Source of the DNA: Paraburkholderia eburnea
GTDB taxonomy: Bacteria; Pseudomonadota; Gammaproteobacteria; Burkholderiales; Burkholderiaceae
Assembly (NCBI RefSeq): GCF_002917095.1
Contig: NZ_PQGA01000007.1
Location: 186,001-250,000, forward strand
Reading direction: 5' to 3'
DNA: 64,000 nt
The notes under the pieces were generated by a model, which worked only from the letters and a program-made list of their open reading frames with translations, was not told the origin of the DNA and did not search any database. Below are positions 8,559-17,555 of this stretch, piece after piece. How positions within the stretch are numbered: position 1 is the first letter of the stretch; each line of letters begins with the position of its first letter. The position numbers were made by a program, and so were the translations under genes.

Positions 8559-9806
8559 TCAGCGCGCGGGTGCAAACGCGTCGCCATCGACCAGCAGGGC
8601 GCGCTGCGCGAGCAGGTCGGCCAGCAGTTGCGCGCTGCCGCAGGCGAGCGTGAAGCCCAGCGCGCCGTGCCCCGTGTTCATCCACAGATTGCGAAAATGC
8701 GTCGCGCCGATCAGCGGCTTGCTGTCCGGCGTGGCCGGGCGCATGCCGGTCCACGTCTGCGCCGCGGTGTAATCGCCCGCGTCGGGAAACGTCTCGCGCG
8801 CCTGACGCGTAAGCAGCGCGATGCGCGCCTGATCGGCGTGTGCGCTCATGCCCGTGAGATCGACCATGCCCGCAATGCGCAAGCGCTCGCCAAGCGGCGC
8901 GTAGACCACCTTGTAATGGGCGTCCGTGACCGAGAGGCGCGGCGCGCCTTGCGCATTCGCGCCGGACAGCGTGAGGCTGTAGCCCTTGAGCGGATACATC
9001 GGCACGCGCACGCCGAGCGAATTCAGCAAGGGCTGGCTCTGCATGCCCAGACACACAACGAAGGCGTCGGCCTCGATGGCACCCGCCGACGTCATGGCCG
9101 CTTCGACTTGTCGGCCCTTGGTTCGCAGTCCATAGAATTCGGTGGCGACGCGCAGATCCACGCCGTCGCGTTGCGCCGCGCGCGCGAGGCCGCGCGTGAA
9201 GCTGTCGCAATCGCCGGCTTCCTCGCCCGGCGTGTGGATGCCGCCCGCGATCTCGCCACCGATGTGGGCAAGCGCAGGTTCGAGCGCGACACACGCGGCG
9301 CCATCGAGCGCATACTGCTCGCAGCCCAGTTGAGCCTGATAGTCGGCCTGGCGGCGTGCGCCCTCGAAGCCATCCTGATCGCGGAACACCACGAGCTTGC
9401 CGTTGCGCACGTAGTCGAATTCGATGGTTTCGCGCGCAACGATCTCGTGCATGAGGCGTTGACTCAGAAAGCCCAGGCCGAGGAGTTCCGCCGTGGTGGC
9501 GCGGCTGCGAGCGCGTGTGCAGGCGAGCAGAAAGGCCGCGCACCAGTGCCATTGTCGCGGGTCCAGGCGCGGCACGAAGCGCAGCGCGGCGTCGCGCGAA
9601 AACAGCCATTGCGGCAGCTTCGGCAGCACCGAAGGGTCCGCGAGCGGCGCCACATAGTTGTAGCTGAGCTGGCCGCCGTTGGCGTGGCTGGTCTCCTGCG
9701 CCACGTCTGCGTGGCGCTCGATCAGCGTCACCTGATGTCCATCGCGGGCGAGAAAATAGGCGGTCGTGACCCCGATCACTCCGCCGCCCAGCACGCAAAT
9801 TCGCAT
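8559..9806 (-). CDS. dadA: D-amino acid dehydrogenase (DadA family, small subunit type)
   Basis: 415 residues. FAD-dependent oxidative deamination of D-amino acids at the inner membrane, passing electrons to the respiratory chain. The N-terminal FAD motif MRICVLGGGVIGVTTAYFLA is followed by ETSHANGGQLSY, a DadA hallmark. The C-terminus has WTGMRPATPDSKPLIG and NTGHGALGFTLACGSA, the second FAD-binding region. The downstream gltI-like gene suggests joint use of amino acids. The family includes other deaminating oxidases (for example hydroxyproline enzymes), so the substrate is not fixed by sequence alone. The ATG at 9806 has AAGGGA close upstream. Confidence 0.85.
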   Translation of the reverse strand: MRICVLGGGVIGVTTAYFLARDGHQVTLIERHADVAQETSHANGGQLSYNYVAPLADPSVLPKLPQWLFSRDAALRFVPRLDPRQWHWCAAFLLACTRARSRATTAELLGLGFLSQRLMHEIVARETIEFDYVRNGKLVVFRDQDGFEGARRQADYQAQLGCEQYALDGAACVALEPALAHIGGEIAGGIHTPGEEAGDCDSFTRGLARAAQRDGVDLRVATEFYGLRTKGRQVEAAMTSAGAIEADAFVVCLGMQSQPLLNSLGVRVPMYPLKGYSLTLSGANAQGAPRLSVTDAHYKVVYAPLGERLRIAGMVDLTGMSAHADQARIALLTRQARETFPDAGDYTAAQTWTGMRPATPDSKPLIGATHFRNLWMNTGHGALGFTLACGSAQLLADLLAQRALLVDGDAFAPAR

Positions 9807-9914
9807 ATCCCTTCGTCCCGCTTTCTCTGTTCCTTTTTAGACCGCTCCGGCGGACCACAACCTCAGTCTCGCCGGGCAAAAAAAGGAACTCAATTGCGAA
9901 TCGATCGGGGGATA

Positions 9915-9927
9915 TAACCTGAGGTTA
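9915..9927. promoter_or_regulatory. 13-bp perfect palindrome upstream of dadA
   Basis: TAACCT-G-AGGTTA, perfect 6-bp arms around one base, in the 139-bp gap between the chemoreceptor stop (9946) and the dadA start (9806). A related half site AACCTCAG occurs about 55 bp closer to dadA near 9858. Probably an operator for the dadA-gltI unit; the regulator is unknown and none is encoded next to it. Confidence 0.45.
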
Positions 9928-9945
9928 AGGCGAAAGCCGCCGAAT

Positions 9946-11568
9946 TCACGCGAACGCCGCCGCGCGCACGCCCGTTACGGCCTCATAGGCGCCATGGGCC
10001 GCCGCACGCGCGGCCGCGCCATCGCCCAGATGGAACACCGAAACCGCCTCGCGCAACGCATCGGCCTGCGACTCCAGCGATTGCGCCGAAGCCGCCGCCT
10101 CCTCCACGAGCGCCGCGTTGCGCTGCGTGACCTCGTCGATCTGCGCGACGGCGCGGTTGACCTGCTCGATGCCGTCGCTCTGCTCGTGCGTCGCCGCCGT
10201 GATCTCGCCCATGATGTGGCTCACGCGCGCGACGGCGTCGCGCGCCTCGCCCATCGTGTGACGCGCCTCCTCGACAAGCCGCGCGCCCGTGCCGACCGTC
10301 GCCACCGAAGCGGCGATCAGTTCCTTGATCTCCTTGGCCGCCGTGCCCGAGCGCTGCGCGAGGCTGCGCACTTCCTGCGCCACCACGGCGAAGCCGCGCC
10401 CCTCTTCGCCCGCACGCGCGGCCTCGACGGCTGCGTTGAGCGCGAGGATATTGGTCTGGAACGCGATGCCCTCGATGATGCCGGTGATTTCCTCGACCTT
10501 GTGCGACGACGACGAGATTTCGTTCATCGTCTCGTTCACGCGCGCCACCACGTCGGCGCCACGCGAGACTGTGCCGAGCGCCCCCTGCGCGAGGCCGCTC
10601 GCCTCCTGCGCGCCCGCCGTGTTCTGGCGCACCGCCGCCGAAAGCTGTTCGAGGCTCGCCGCCGTTTCCTGCAACGCGGCCGCCTGCTGCGACGTGCGGC
10701 TCGACAGATCGGCATTGCCCGCAGCAATCTGATTGGCGCCCAGCGTGATTTCCTGGGTGCTGCCGCGCACGCGCGCGACCGTGCCGATCAGCGCTTCGCG
10801 CATCTGGGCGAGCGCGCCCAGCAGTTGTCCCATCTCGTTGGTCGAGCGCACGCGCACGTCCACGGTCAGGTCGCCGGCGGCGATGCGCTGGAAATGGCGG
10901 ATCGCCGTATCGACGGGCTTGACGACGGCCGCCGCCAGCGCACCGCGCGCAACCAGGCCGAGGGCCACGCCCACCGCGCCGATCACGCCAAACACGACGA
11001 GCGATAGACTAAAGCGCGTGGCCGCCGTGTCGGCGTTGCGCTGTTCGCGCGCGTCCTGCCAGTCCTCCAGCGCGTCGATGGCCTTCGCGTAGGTGCCGTA
11101 ATAGCGGTCGGCGGTCTCGCCCTGGATCGTGCGGAAGGTGTTGAAGTCGTTATCGACGAGCGCCTTGTACTCGGGTTCGAGCGCCTGCTCGACGAGCGCC
11201 GTGCGGGCCTGCGCGACGGACTGCGCGAGGCGCGCCTCGTCGCTATCGGCGAACGGACCGGCGCTGTAGCGCGCGAAATCCTTGTTCGAATCGGCGAGGA
11301 TCTTGTGCGCCTGTTCGAGCATGCCCTCGTTGGACTTGCCGACGCTAAAGAGCGTCTCGTAGCCGCCCAGCGCGAGCCGCACCTGCAGGAGCCGCTCCGA
11401 ACTGGTCTTGAGCGCGGCGAGCGACTGCGCGCTGCGCTGCGTGTCGAGCAGGCTCTCGTTGGTCAGCTTCAGCGCGCCATAGGCCACGCCGATCACGACC
11501 AGCAAAAAGGCAACGAAGATGCCGATGACGAGGGTGAGCCCTCCGCGAATCGTGATGTTCCTGAGCAT
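9946..11568 (-). CDS. methyl-accepting chemotaxis protein (Tar/Tsr type)
   Basis: 540 residues. Topology: TM helix near residues 9-31; periplasmic four-helix-bundle-like domain (about 32-185) with a conserved [15 protein letters not shown] segment; second TM near 190-212; HAMP (about 213-270, with the motif [19 protein letters not shown]); then the cytoplasmic coiled-coil hairpin with the tip [20 protein letters not shown]. Ligand unknown. It lacks the C-terminal NWETF pentapeptide and ends in RAAAFA, so methylation would not use a tethered CheR. It stands alone, without other che genes nearby. Confidence 0.95.
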   Translation of the reverse strand: MLRNITIRGGLTLVIGIFVAFLLVVIGVAYGALKLTNESLLDTQRSAQSLAALKTSSERLLQVRLALGGYETLFSVGKSNEGMLEQAHKILADSNKDFARYSAGPFADSDEARLAQSVAQARTALVEQALEPEYKALVDNDFNTFRTIQGETADRYYGTYAKAIDALEDWQDAREQRNADTAATRFSLSLVVFGVIGAVGVALGLVARGALAAAVVKPVDTAIRHFQRIAAGDLTVDVRVRSTNEMGQLLGALAQMREALIGTVARVRGSTQEITLGANQIAAGNADLSSRTSQQAAALQETAASLEQLSAAVRQNTAGAQEASGLAQGALGTVSRGADVVARVNETMNEISSSSHKVEEITGIIEGIAFQTNILALNAAVEAARAGEEGRGFAVVAQEVRSLAQRSGTAAKEIKELIAASVATVGTGARLVEEARHTMGEARDAVARVSHIMGEITAATHEQSDGIEQVNRAVAQIDEVTQRNAALVEEAAASAQSLESQADALREAVSVFHLGDGAAARAAAHGAYEAVTGVRAAAFA

Positions 11569-12022
11569 GTAGTCCGGCCTCCTGGCGTATTTGTCCGCGA
11601 TCGCCGTAATGGGCGTCGCTTATTTGCTTCTTTGCGTCACTTCTTTACGTTGCGCATTCGTGCTCTTCGTTTCGTCCTATCGGCAACGGCGCGGCGAAGG
11701 CGCATAGGGGATATCCATGAGAGCGGCACGCGTAGCCCGTCGGGCCGTTATGCGTTTTGTGCTATCGGTTCCCTTTCATTTTTTTAACTTGCGCGGCTTT
11801 TCCGGCGCTTTGAGGTTCGCGGGGAATGTGGCCGGAACGCGGCTGAGGTCCGTGTTCGGGCTGGAGGTGGAGCGGGCGAAGAATACGGGATGCCAGGTAA
11901 TTGCGCTCTAACGATCCAAAATAGAAAGGGCAACGCCGCACCGGCGTTGCCCTTTTTCATTGCGCTCACTACGCCGCGCTAAACCGCGCGGCGCAAGCTC
12001 ACACGCTAGAACCCCACGCGCC
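11569..12022. other. 454-bp gap: chemoreceptor upstream region and terminator
   Basis: Contains the upstream region of the chemoreceptor and the hairpin at 11925-11957. Short open frames on both strands show no codon bias or recognisable family, so I call no gene. GCCGATAG-like -10 elements occur on the minus strand near 11680 and 11760, but neither has a TAAA at the sigma-28 spacing. Confidence 0.6.
11925..11957 (-). terminator. terminator after the YSC84 lipoprotein gene, possibly bidirectional
   Basis: A 14-bp perfect stem (11925-11938 with 11942-11955) around a 3-nt loop, flanked by T5 on the plus strand and by TTTCTATTTT on the minus strand. It lies 66 bp downstream of the minus-strand gene ending at 12023. 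Confidence 0.85.
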
Positions 12023-12610
12023 TTAGATCTTCAAACGCGTGACCTTCGTACCCGCGAGCGAGACGTCCGCCATCAGGCCCGCATTGGTCATCACGAAGAC
12101 TTCGACGGGGTGCGTCGCCGTGTTGGTATCGACGGCGCCGTTCGCGCCGATCGTCACGAGCGCAACCGAGGCGTCGGCGCCCGCGGCCCAGCCATCCGTG
12201 CTGCGGAATTTCTCCAGCGAATCCTGGGTCATGAAGCAGAAGATAATGGCCTTCGACTGCGCGCCGGCCTGCAAGCCGACCGAGCCGGACACGGTGCTGT
12301 AGTAGCCCGTCGTCGCGCCGCCCACGCGCAGCGAACCTTCGCCGTACTGCGCGCCAACGATAAAACCGGCCTGCAGCACGGACGGGAACACGAGCACGCC
12401 GCGCGACTTCGCGACCAGTTCGCGCGAACCCTTGACCGTCGAATACAGCTTCGTCATGGCGTCATCGACGTTGGCGTCGATCGACTGTCGCTTCGACATA
12501 TCCGTCGCAGCGTTGGAGGAATTGCCCGGGGTAGTGGTGCAGCCTGCGAGCGCCATACCGCCGGAGGCGAGCGCGGCGGCTGCCGAAAGCATGAAGTTGC
12601 GTCGTTGCAT
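12023..12610 (-). CDS. YSC84-domain lipoprotein
   Basis: 195 residues from the ATG at 12610, chosen because GGAG lies 8 bases upstream; an earlier in-frame start at 12655 would place residues before the signal peptide. The N-terminus MQRRNFMLSAAAALASGG leads to a lipobox MALAGC, so the mature protein is lipid-anchored. The remainder is the YSC84 (Las17-binding/BPSL1445-type) domain with SRGVLVFPSVLQAGFIVG and GATTGYYSTVSGSVGLQAG. Its function in bacteria is not established, and related Burkholderia proteins are known as surface antigens. It has its own terminator downstream. Confidence 0.88.
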   Translation of the reverse strand: MQRRNFMLSAAAALASGGMALAGCTTTPGNSSNAATDMSKRQSIDANVDDAMTKLYSTVKGSRELVAKSRGVLVFPSVLQAGFIVGAQYGEGSLRVGGATTGYYSTVSGSVGLQAGAQSKAIIFCFMTQDSLEKFRSTDGWAAGADASVALVTIGANGAVDTNTATHPVEVFVMTNAGLMADVSLAGTKVTRLKI

Positions 12611-12924
12611 ATCGTTATCTCCGCACAAATAAGAGTTTGCGAGGGGATACAGCAATCGGCGTGCCCGCTATCCCACATGCACAAAACGGGCCTCGCTTTC
12701 GCCTTCTCCCCAGCCGCGAGATGGAGGCGGCTGCGCGCCGTCAGCCTCCACTTCGAGCCGATTGTGCCCGATTTATGAGATAAGAGCGTTCAAACGTCCC
12801 AAACTGTGTCGCAACGACGGCCAGAAAAAAGAAAGGCGCCCGAAGGCGCCTGGTTGGCATGGCGTGGATTAGCTGCAAGCGCGGCGTGGATTAGCTACAC
12901 GCCACGCCCAGCGCTAGAGGGCGT
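12611..12924. other. 314-bp gap: YSC84 gene upstream region, terminator and short duplication
   Basis: Contains the YSC84 gene promoter region, the DUF2950 terminator (12823-12851) and a 14-bp sequence GGCGTGGATTAGCT duplicated at 12861-12874 and 12883-12896 (22-bp period). No gene seen. Confidence 0.6.
12823..12851 (-). terminator. terminator of the DUF3300-DUF2950 operon
   Basis: On the minus strand AGGCGCC-TTCG-GGCGCCT (12834-12851) forms a 7-bp stem with a stable UUCG tetraloop, followed by TTCTTTTTT. It lies 74 bp after the DUF2950 stop. Confidence 0.88.
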
Positions 12925-13887
12925 TCACGGCGCCGTCGCCTGCCACGACGGATCGGGATCGAAGTTCTTGAGCGCGGCGGCGGCTTTCGCGCCGTTCGGC
13001 CCAAGATTCTTCTGATAGAGCTTGCCGTCCTGATTGACGATAAAACTCATCACCCCCGTTTTGCCGTATTGGGCCGGCCAGGCCACGAGCGCGAAGCCGT
13101 TGGCAAGCTCGCCGTTCGCGAGGTAGCTGCGCGCGCCGCCATCCGCGTGCGAGCCTTGCGCCGTGAGGATGCGGAAGTGGTAGCCGTGATAGCCCTCTTG
13201 CGGCGTCACCTTCGAGTTGTGCGGCATGGCTTCGGCGAGCGGACCCAGCGGGCTTTCTGCCTCGCCGGGCGCAGCCGGCCAGTACAGACCGTCATGCGTA
13301 CCGGGCGTGCTCACGATGCGCTGCGCGTAATGCTGCGTGAGCTTGCGGTAGTCGTTCTGCGCGTCGACATAGGCCAGCGACGAGAGCATGGCCGCGCGTT
13401 CGTTGCGGCCGATGCGCCGCGTCAGCACTTCGATCCCGCCTTCGCGTGGGTCGAAGCGCCAGCCGCTGCCGCTTTGCACTAGCGGAACCGGCAGCGTCCA
13501 GCCACTGTCGCCCACGGACAGATGCGCGCTGGCCTTGCCCGCGACAGGTTTGTCGTCCGGCACGATCTGGTGGCCCTTGGCCCACGCGCCGAGGAAATCG
13601 TCGATGTCTTCCTGGCCGATGTTCTGCGTGGGGATGAAGCGCTGGAAATCGCTGCCGAGCACGTGCTTCATCGCTTCGTGGTCGTTGCTGGCGAGTGCGT
13701 CGGTGAACGCTTGCGCCGCGGCATCGGGCGTGGGGTACACGGCCTGCGCCGAGGCCACGCCCGCACCGGGCACGGCCAGCAACGCGGGCGCGGCGAATAG
13801 CGCGAACGCCAGCGCCGCGGTGAGCCGGGCGAGCCCGGCAGGTCGCGCGCCCTGCGACGGGCGGCGGCGTGCGTGAGTACGGATCAT
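12925..13887 (-). CDS. DUF2950 family exported protein
   Basis: 320 residues from ATG 13887, which has AGGAG 7 bases upstream. A TTG at 13911 overlapping the previous stop is in frame but has no RBS at a suitable distance. The signal peptide runs through ALAFALFAAPALLAVPGAGVASA. The body shows the DUF2950 signatures YPTPDAAAQAFTDALASND, GWRFDPREGG and the C-terminal GVMSFIVNQDGKLYQKNLG. No biochemical role is established for this family. It is directly downstream of the DUF3300 gene; the two are commonly paired and form one operon here, ending at the TTCG hairpin. Confidence 0.88.
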   Translation of the reverse strand: MIRTHARRRPSQGARPAGLARLTAALAFALFAAPALLAVPGAGVASAQAVYPTPDAAAQAFTDALASNDHEAMKHVLGSDFQRFIPTQNIGQEDIDDFLGAWAKGHQIVPDDKPVAGKASAHLSVGDSGWTLPVPLVQSGSGWRFDPREGGIEVLTRRIGRNERAAMLSSLAYVDAQNDYRKLTQHYAQRIVSTPGTHDGLYWPAAPGEAESPLGPLAEAMPHNSKVTPQEGYHGYHFRILTAQGSHADGGARSYLANGELANGFALVAWPAQYGKTGVMSFIVNQDGKLYQKNLGPNGAKAAAALKNFDPDPSWQATAP

Positions 13888-13907
13888 CGCGAGACTCCTA
13901 TAGAGAT

Positions 13908-15275
13908 TCAACGGCGGCCGAAGTGACGTTCGCCGCCACCCCCACCACCCAACCGGCCGCCGCCGCCGCCAAACTGGCCGCCGCCGCCCCGGTTCTGGAA
14001 GGCCTCGCGGCTTTGCTGGCCGCGCTGCATGTCGGCGCGTGCGCCACTGCCATCGCCGGCGCCACGCAGCGCGTTATCGCGGTTGGCGTTCTGCGAGCGG
14101 TTGCTCAGGTCGTTCTGGCGATTGCCGTTCTGCGCGCGATTGTTGAAGTCGTTTTGCCGGTTGCCGTTCTGCGTGCGATTGTTCAATTCGTTGCCGCGAT
14201 TGGCGTTCTGCGTGCCGTTCGCGCCGGGACCGCCCGCGCCCGGCCGGTTGCCGCCGCCGTGCTGGATGTCCTGCAGCCGCTGGCTCGCATTGCCGCTCAT
14301 GTTCTGCCCGGTGCGGTTCTGGAAGGCCTGTGCGGCCTGCTGACGAGATTGATCGTAGCCGCGGTACTGGTTGCGCTGACCGTTCAGGTTCGCGTTGTTC
14401 ACGTTCTGGTTGAAGTTCTGGCGCCGCTCCACGTTGGTGTTGCGATTCCAGTTGGTGGTCGTGCCATTCGTGTTGATGCGGTTGTTGACGTTGATGTTGT
14501 TGTAGCGGTTGACGTTGATGTTCACGTCATGCGAGCCCCAACTGAAGCCGCCCCACAACGAATTGGCCACCGCCACGCCCGCGCCGAACGCAAGTCCGCT
14601 CACGAAGCCCGTAGCGATCGCGTAGCCCGGAGGCGGCGGCATGTACACAGGCGGATAAGCGGGATAAGGCCACGCACCGTAGACCACGGTGGGGTTGTAG
14701 GTGGGCACGTAGACGACCTGCGGATTGGCCGGCTCGATCACGATGGTCTGCGTGGTGGCCGTATTCGTCGCCGGCTGCACCACGATCTTCTGCTGCTGGT
14801 TCGACTTGAGATTGCCGGCCTTCTGCGCCTGCGCGCGCAGACGCTGAACGGAGTCCATCACGTCGTTCGGCTGTGCAAGGAACGCATTGCCGATCTGCGT
14901 GACCCAGTCGGGCTTGGACGCCATGGTGGCCAGCACCTGCGGAAACGCAACGAGCGATTGCACGCTCGGGTCCCAGGGCTGCGAGGCGACGGCCTTCACC
15001 GCGTCGTCACCCTGCAGCCTGGGATTGGCCTTGGACCATGCCGCAGCCGACTGCACGTCCTGCGGGAACGTGGCGGCCATGAGCACCTGCGCGAGCAGCG
15101 CGTCGGGATACAGCGCGATGGGCGCCGTGAGCGAATCGAGTTGCTGGTGAGAGAGATGCGTCGCGCTCTGCGCAAGCGCCGCAGTGGGCCCGGCAGGCCC
15201 CACGAACAGCGGTGCGGCCGCGAGCGCGGCGCACATGAGCCAGGCAGCATGCTGGCGTACACCGGACGATTTCAC
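13908..15275 (-). CDS. DUF3300 family exported protein with Asn-rich repeats (GTG start)
   Basis: 455 residues from GTG 15275, chosen because AGGAGG lies 8 bases upstream. A longer frame to 15380 would put 35 residues before the signal peptide. Signal peptide to about residue 37 (ALA). DUF3300 domain about 40-260, with the typical start LDSLTAPIALYPDALLAQVL and the VVYVPTYNPTVVYGAWPYP motif. A Gly-rich membrane-like stretch (ATGFVSGLAFGAGVAVA) follows. The C-terminal 170 residues are low-complexity Asn/Gln/Arg, including three 13-residue repeats, and end in Gly-rich sequence. Probably envelope-associated; function unknown. Operon with DUF2950. Confidence 0.88.
   Translation of the reverse strand: MKSSGVRQHAAWLMCAALAAAPLFVGPAGPTAALAQSATHLSHQQLDSLTAPIALYPDALLAQVLMAATFPQDVQSAAAWSKANPRLQGDDAVKAVASQPWDPSVQSLVAFPQVLATMASKPDWVTQIGNAFLAQPNDVMDSVQRLRAQAQKAGNLKSNQQQKIVVQPATNTATTQTIVIEPANPQVVYVPTYNPTVVYGAWPYPAYPPVYMPPPPGYAIATGFVSGLAFGAGVAVANSLWGGFSWGSHDVNINVNRYNNINVNNRINTNGTTTNWNRNTNVERRQNFNQNVNNANLNGQRNQYRGYDQSRQQAAQAFQNRTGQNMSGNASQRLQDIQHGGGNRPGAGGPGANGTQNANRGNELNNRTQNGNRQNDFNNRAQNGNRQNDLSNRSQNANRDNALRGAGDGSGARADMQRGQQSREAFQNRGGGGQFGGGGGRLGGGGGGERHFGRR
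14082..14198 (-). repeat. 39-bp tandem coding repeat (three units) in the DUF3300 gene
   Basis: Three consecutive 39-bp units (14082-14120, 14121-14159, 14160-14198) encode 13-residue repeats of the type R(Q/G)N(D/E)(L/F)(S/N)NR(S/A/T)QN(A/G)N, with a partial fourth unit after 14198. In-frame units of this kind can change in number by slippage without breaking the gene. Confidence 0.85.
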
Positions 15276-15561
15276 GAATCGGTCCTCCTCGTTGCGGGTG
15301 GATCTTTCAGGATGCCGTATGGCGGCATGCCCACTTGCGGCGCTAACGCTTTCTGATGCCGGCACGCCGGGATGCCGCACGGCTTCGTACGCATACCAGG
15401 GCCAAAATATAGGGGTGTGAGTCGCGGTGTCAACCGTCTATTCGTTAAAGTTTGTCCGTTTACAAAAGCGCAGCAATTAACCTGATAAAAACGGAGTACG
15501 AAACAATCCAAAAGACATTTGATCGATGCTCATACGCCTTTCGAGGCGCACACTTTCCACA

Positions 15562-16920
15562 TCAATGTGTTGCGTTTTCCGGCTGACGGCGCGCGGGCGT
15601 CAGATGCATGCGCACAAAGCCGACATGCTCGCGCAGCACATAAAACGCATCGGCATAGGCGAGCGGCATGCGCAATGTATTGAGCGAACGTTCGATCTCG
15701 TCGAGCTCGCTGATAAGCGCCACACGCTCGTCCTCGTTCGTGTGTTTGAGCGCGTCGCGCTCGATGGCGATGAGCGCGCCGTAGTAGCGATAGATGCGCG
15801 AGCGCACACGCCAGCGATAGAGCGCGGGGATCGCGCGTAACGCGGGAAACACCAGCACGGCAAGCGGCAGCAGCAGGACCAGCAGCCGGTCCGCGACGCT
15901 CGCGAGCCAGAACGGCAGCGTGCGATAAAGAAAACTCTTGCCCGATTTGTAGTAGCGCGTGGCGTCCTCGCTGACACGGAAATCGTGCGCATCGGGACTA
16001 GGGAACTGGCCCGCGCGCTGCAGCAGGCCCGGCACGCCGTTGACTTCGCTCGCGGCTTCGATGATGAGATCGGAGATCGCCGGATGCAGTGTATTGCGCG
16101 CCACGATCTCCACCGTCGGCCCCACGAGATGCACCGTCTGCGGCGGCACGCGGCGGCGCAGATCGAGCACGCCCGGTGGCAGATCGACGTCTTCGAGGTA
16201 CGGGAAGATGCGTGTATAGGCAGACGCTTCCTCGAAGCTCATCACCGAGATGCCGGGAATGTTGAGTAGCCGCAGCATGAGCGTGCGCGTGGTGGAATCG
16301 CCGCTGAGCATGGCGGCGTCGGCGCGATCCGAAACCAGCGCGGTGGCGGCCTCCAGACCGTCGAGCGGGAGGAAGGTGGCATCGCCGCCGGGATCGATGC
16401 CGTTCGCGTGCAGGAGGCGCAGCGACAGCTCGCGCGTGCCGCTGCCCACGCGGCCAATCGCAATGCGTTTGCCGTCGAGGTCGGATAGCTGCGTGAGTCC
16501 GCTACCGCGATAGAACACGACGATCGGCAGATACGCCACGCTGCCGAGCGACATCAGCGCATCGGTGTTGGTGCCCTGGGCGATGCCGCCTTGAACGAAG
16601 GCAAGATCAACATGCGATTTGGGATTGAGCAGGCGCTGGAGATTTTCGACCGAGCCGTCCGATTCGAGGATCTTGAGCTTCACGCCATTGCGCGCGAGGA
16701 TCGTGCGGTAGGCCTCGGCCATCTGCATGAACGAGCTGTCGCGCGGCCCCGCGCTGATGGTGATGGCACGCGGCGGCGCCGGGTCGACGAGCCAGACGAC
16801 CAACGCGATCACGGCGATGCAGAACAGCGCGACCGGCAGCGCGGACAACGCAATGTCGCGCCACGCGGGGTGCGAGGGATCGCGCATGAAATGCGGCAAG
16901 GGCGGTCGATGTCGTTTCAT
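15562..16920 (-). CDS. TAXI-family TRAP-type substrate-binding protein, membrane-anchored
   Basis: 452 residues. An N-terminal TM helix (ALSALPVALFCIAVIALVVW, about residues 26-45) is followed by the TAXI solute-binding domain (ITISAGPRDSSFMQMAEAY, then VDLAFVQGGIAQGTN and GKRIAIGRVGSGTRELS). A second TM segment lies near residues 340-365 (LLVLLLPLAVLVFPAL), and a C-terminal basic/coiled part is cytoplasmic. The double anchor is unlike free periplasmic TAXI proteins. No TRAP permease is nearby, so it may act as a sensor-like or partnerless binding protein. Ligand unknown. No operon partner. Confidence 0.85.
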   Translation of the reverse strand: MKRHRPPLPHFMRDPSHPAWRDIALSALPVALFCIAVIALVVWLVDPAPPRAITISAGPRDSSFMQMAEAYRTILARNGVKLKILESDGSVENLQRLLNPKSHVDLAFVQGGIAQGTNTDALMSLGSVAYLPIVVFYRGSGLTQLSDLDGKRIAIGRVGSGTRELSLRLLHANGIDPGGDATFLPLDGLEAATALVSDRADAAMLSGDSTTRTLMLRLLNIPGISVMSFEEASAYTRIFPYLEDVDLPPGVLDLRRRVPPQTVHLVGPTVEIVARNTLHPAISDLIIEAASEVNGVPGLLQRAGQFPSPDAHDFRVSEDATRYYKSGKSFLYRTLPFWLASVADRLLVLLLPLAVLVFPALRAIPALYRWRVRSRIYRYYGALIAIERDALKHTNEDERVALISELDEIERSLNTLRMPLAYADAFYVLREHVGFVRMHLTPARRQPENATH

Positions 16921-17047
16921 GAGAACCCGGCGGCGTTGCGTCGAACTCTGGAAACTGCATCATGCCATTTTCGCGCCGGATCGGGACGCTGGGGGTTGTG
17001 CGGATGAAGTCGCGTTGAAAGCGATGTAAGCGCGCGATGCCGAAGCC

Positions 17048-17485
17048 TCAGGCTGCGGCCTGCGTAAGCGCGAAGAGTTCGGCGCGCAAGGCCTTCGCGC
17101 GATCGCGCTTCATGTACTGCTCGAATTCCGCCTGGGCGTCCTGCCAGAGCGCATGCGCCTTGTCGAAGCGCCGCAAGCCGCTCGCCGAAAGCCGATAAAC
17201 GAGGGTGCGCGTATCGTGCTGCGCCGCCGCCGTGAGCACCAGTCCATCGCGCTGCAAGGGTTTAAGCGCGCGCACGAGCGTGGTGCGATCCATCACGAGG
17301 TCATCGGACAGCTCGGCGGCGGTGGCGTCGGGACGGCCCGCGAGGCGCGAGAGGATCGTGAATTGCGCCGCCGTCACGCCTGCCTGCGAAAGATGGCGCT
17401 CGTAAAGCTGCGTGACGAAGCGCGCGGCCTGCCGCAGCGCAAAACAGTTGCATTCCTCGCGCGTCACTCGCTTCGTCATCGTCAT
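17048..17485 (-). CDS. MarR-family transcriptional regulator
   Basis: 145 residues, the usual MarR length, with the winged-helix core AAQFTILSRLAGRPDATAAE, recognition helix MDRTTLVRALKPL and the wing around DTRTLVYRLS. The N-terminus CFALRQAARFVTQLYERHLSQAG is nearly the same as in the MarR protein at 24883-25398, so the two are paralogues. It follows the thiolase gene by 70 bp on the same strand. A palindrome upstream of the thiolase resembles those near the other MarR gene, so it probably represses the thiolase-marR unit. Confidence 0.9.
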   Translation of the reverse strand: MTMTKRVTREECNCFALRQAARFVTQLYERHLSQAGVTAAQFTILSRLAGRPDATAAELSDDLVMDRTTLVRALKPLQRDGLVLTAAAQHDTRTLVYRLSASGLRRFDKAHALWQDAQAEFEQYMKRDRAKALRAELFALTQAAA

Positions 17486-17555
17486 TCACCTTCCGTTTTT
17501 TGCTTCGTTTGCTTCATGTGCGTTGGGCGCGCGCACCGCTGCGCGCGCCCGGCCA

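Noticed and set aside
11670..11790. Sigma-28 promoter for the chemoreceptor at 9946-11568.
   Set aside because: ACCGATAG and GCCGATAG -10-like elements occur on the minus strand, but no TAAA lies at 15 bp from either.
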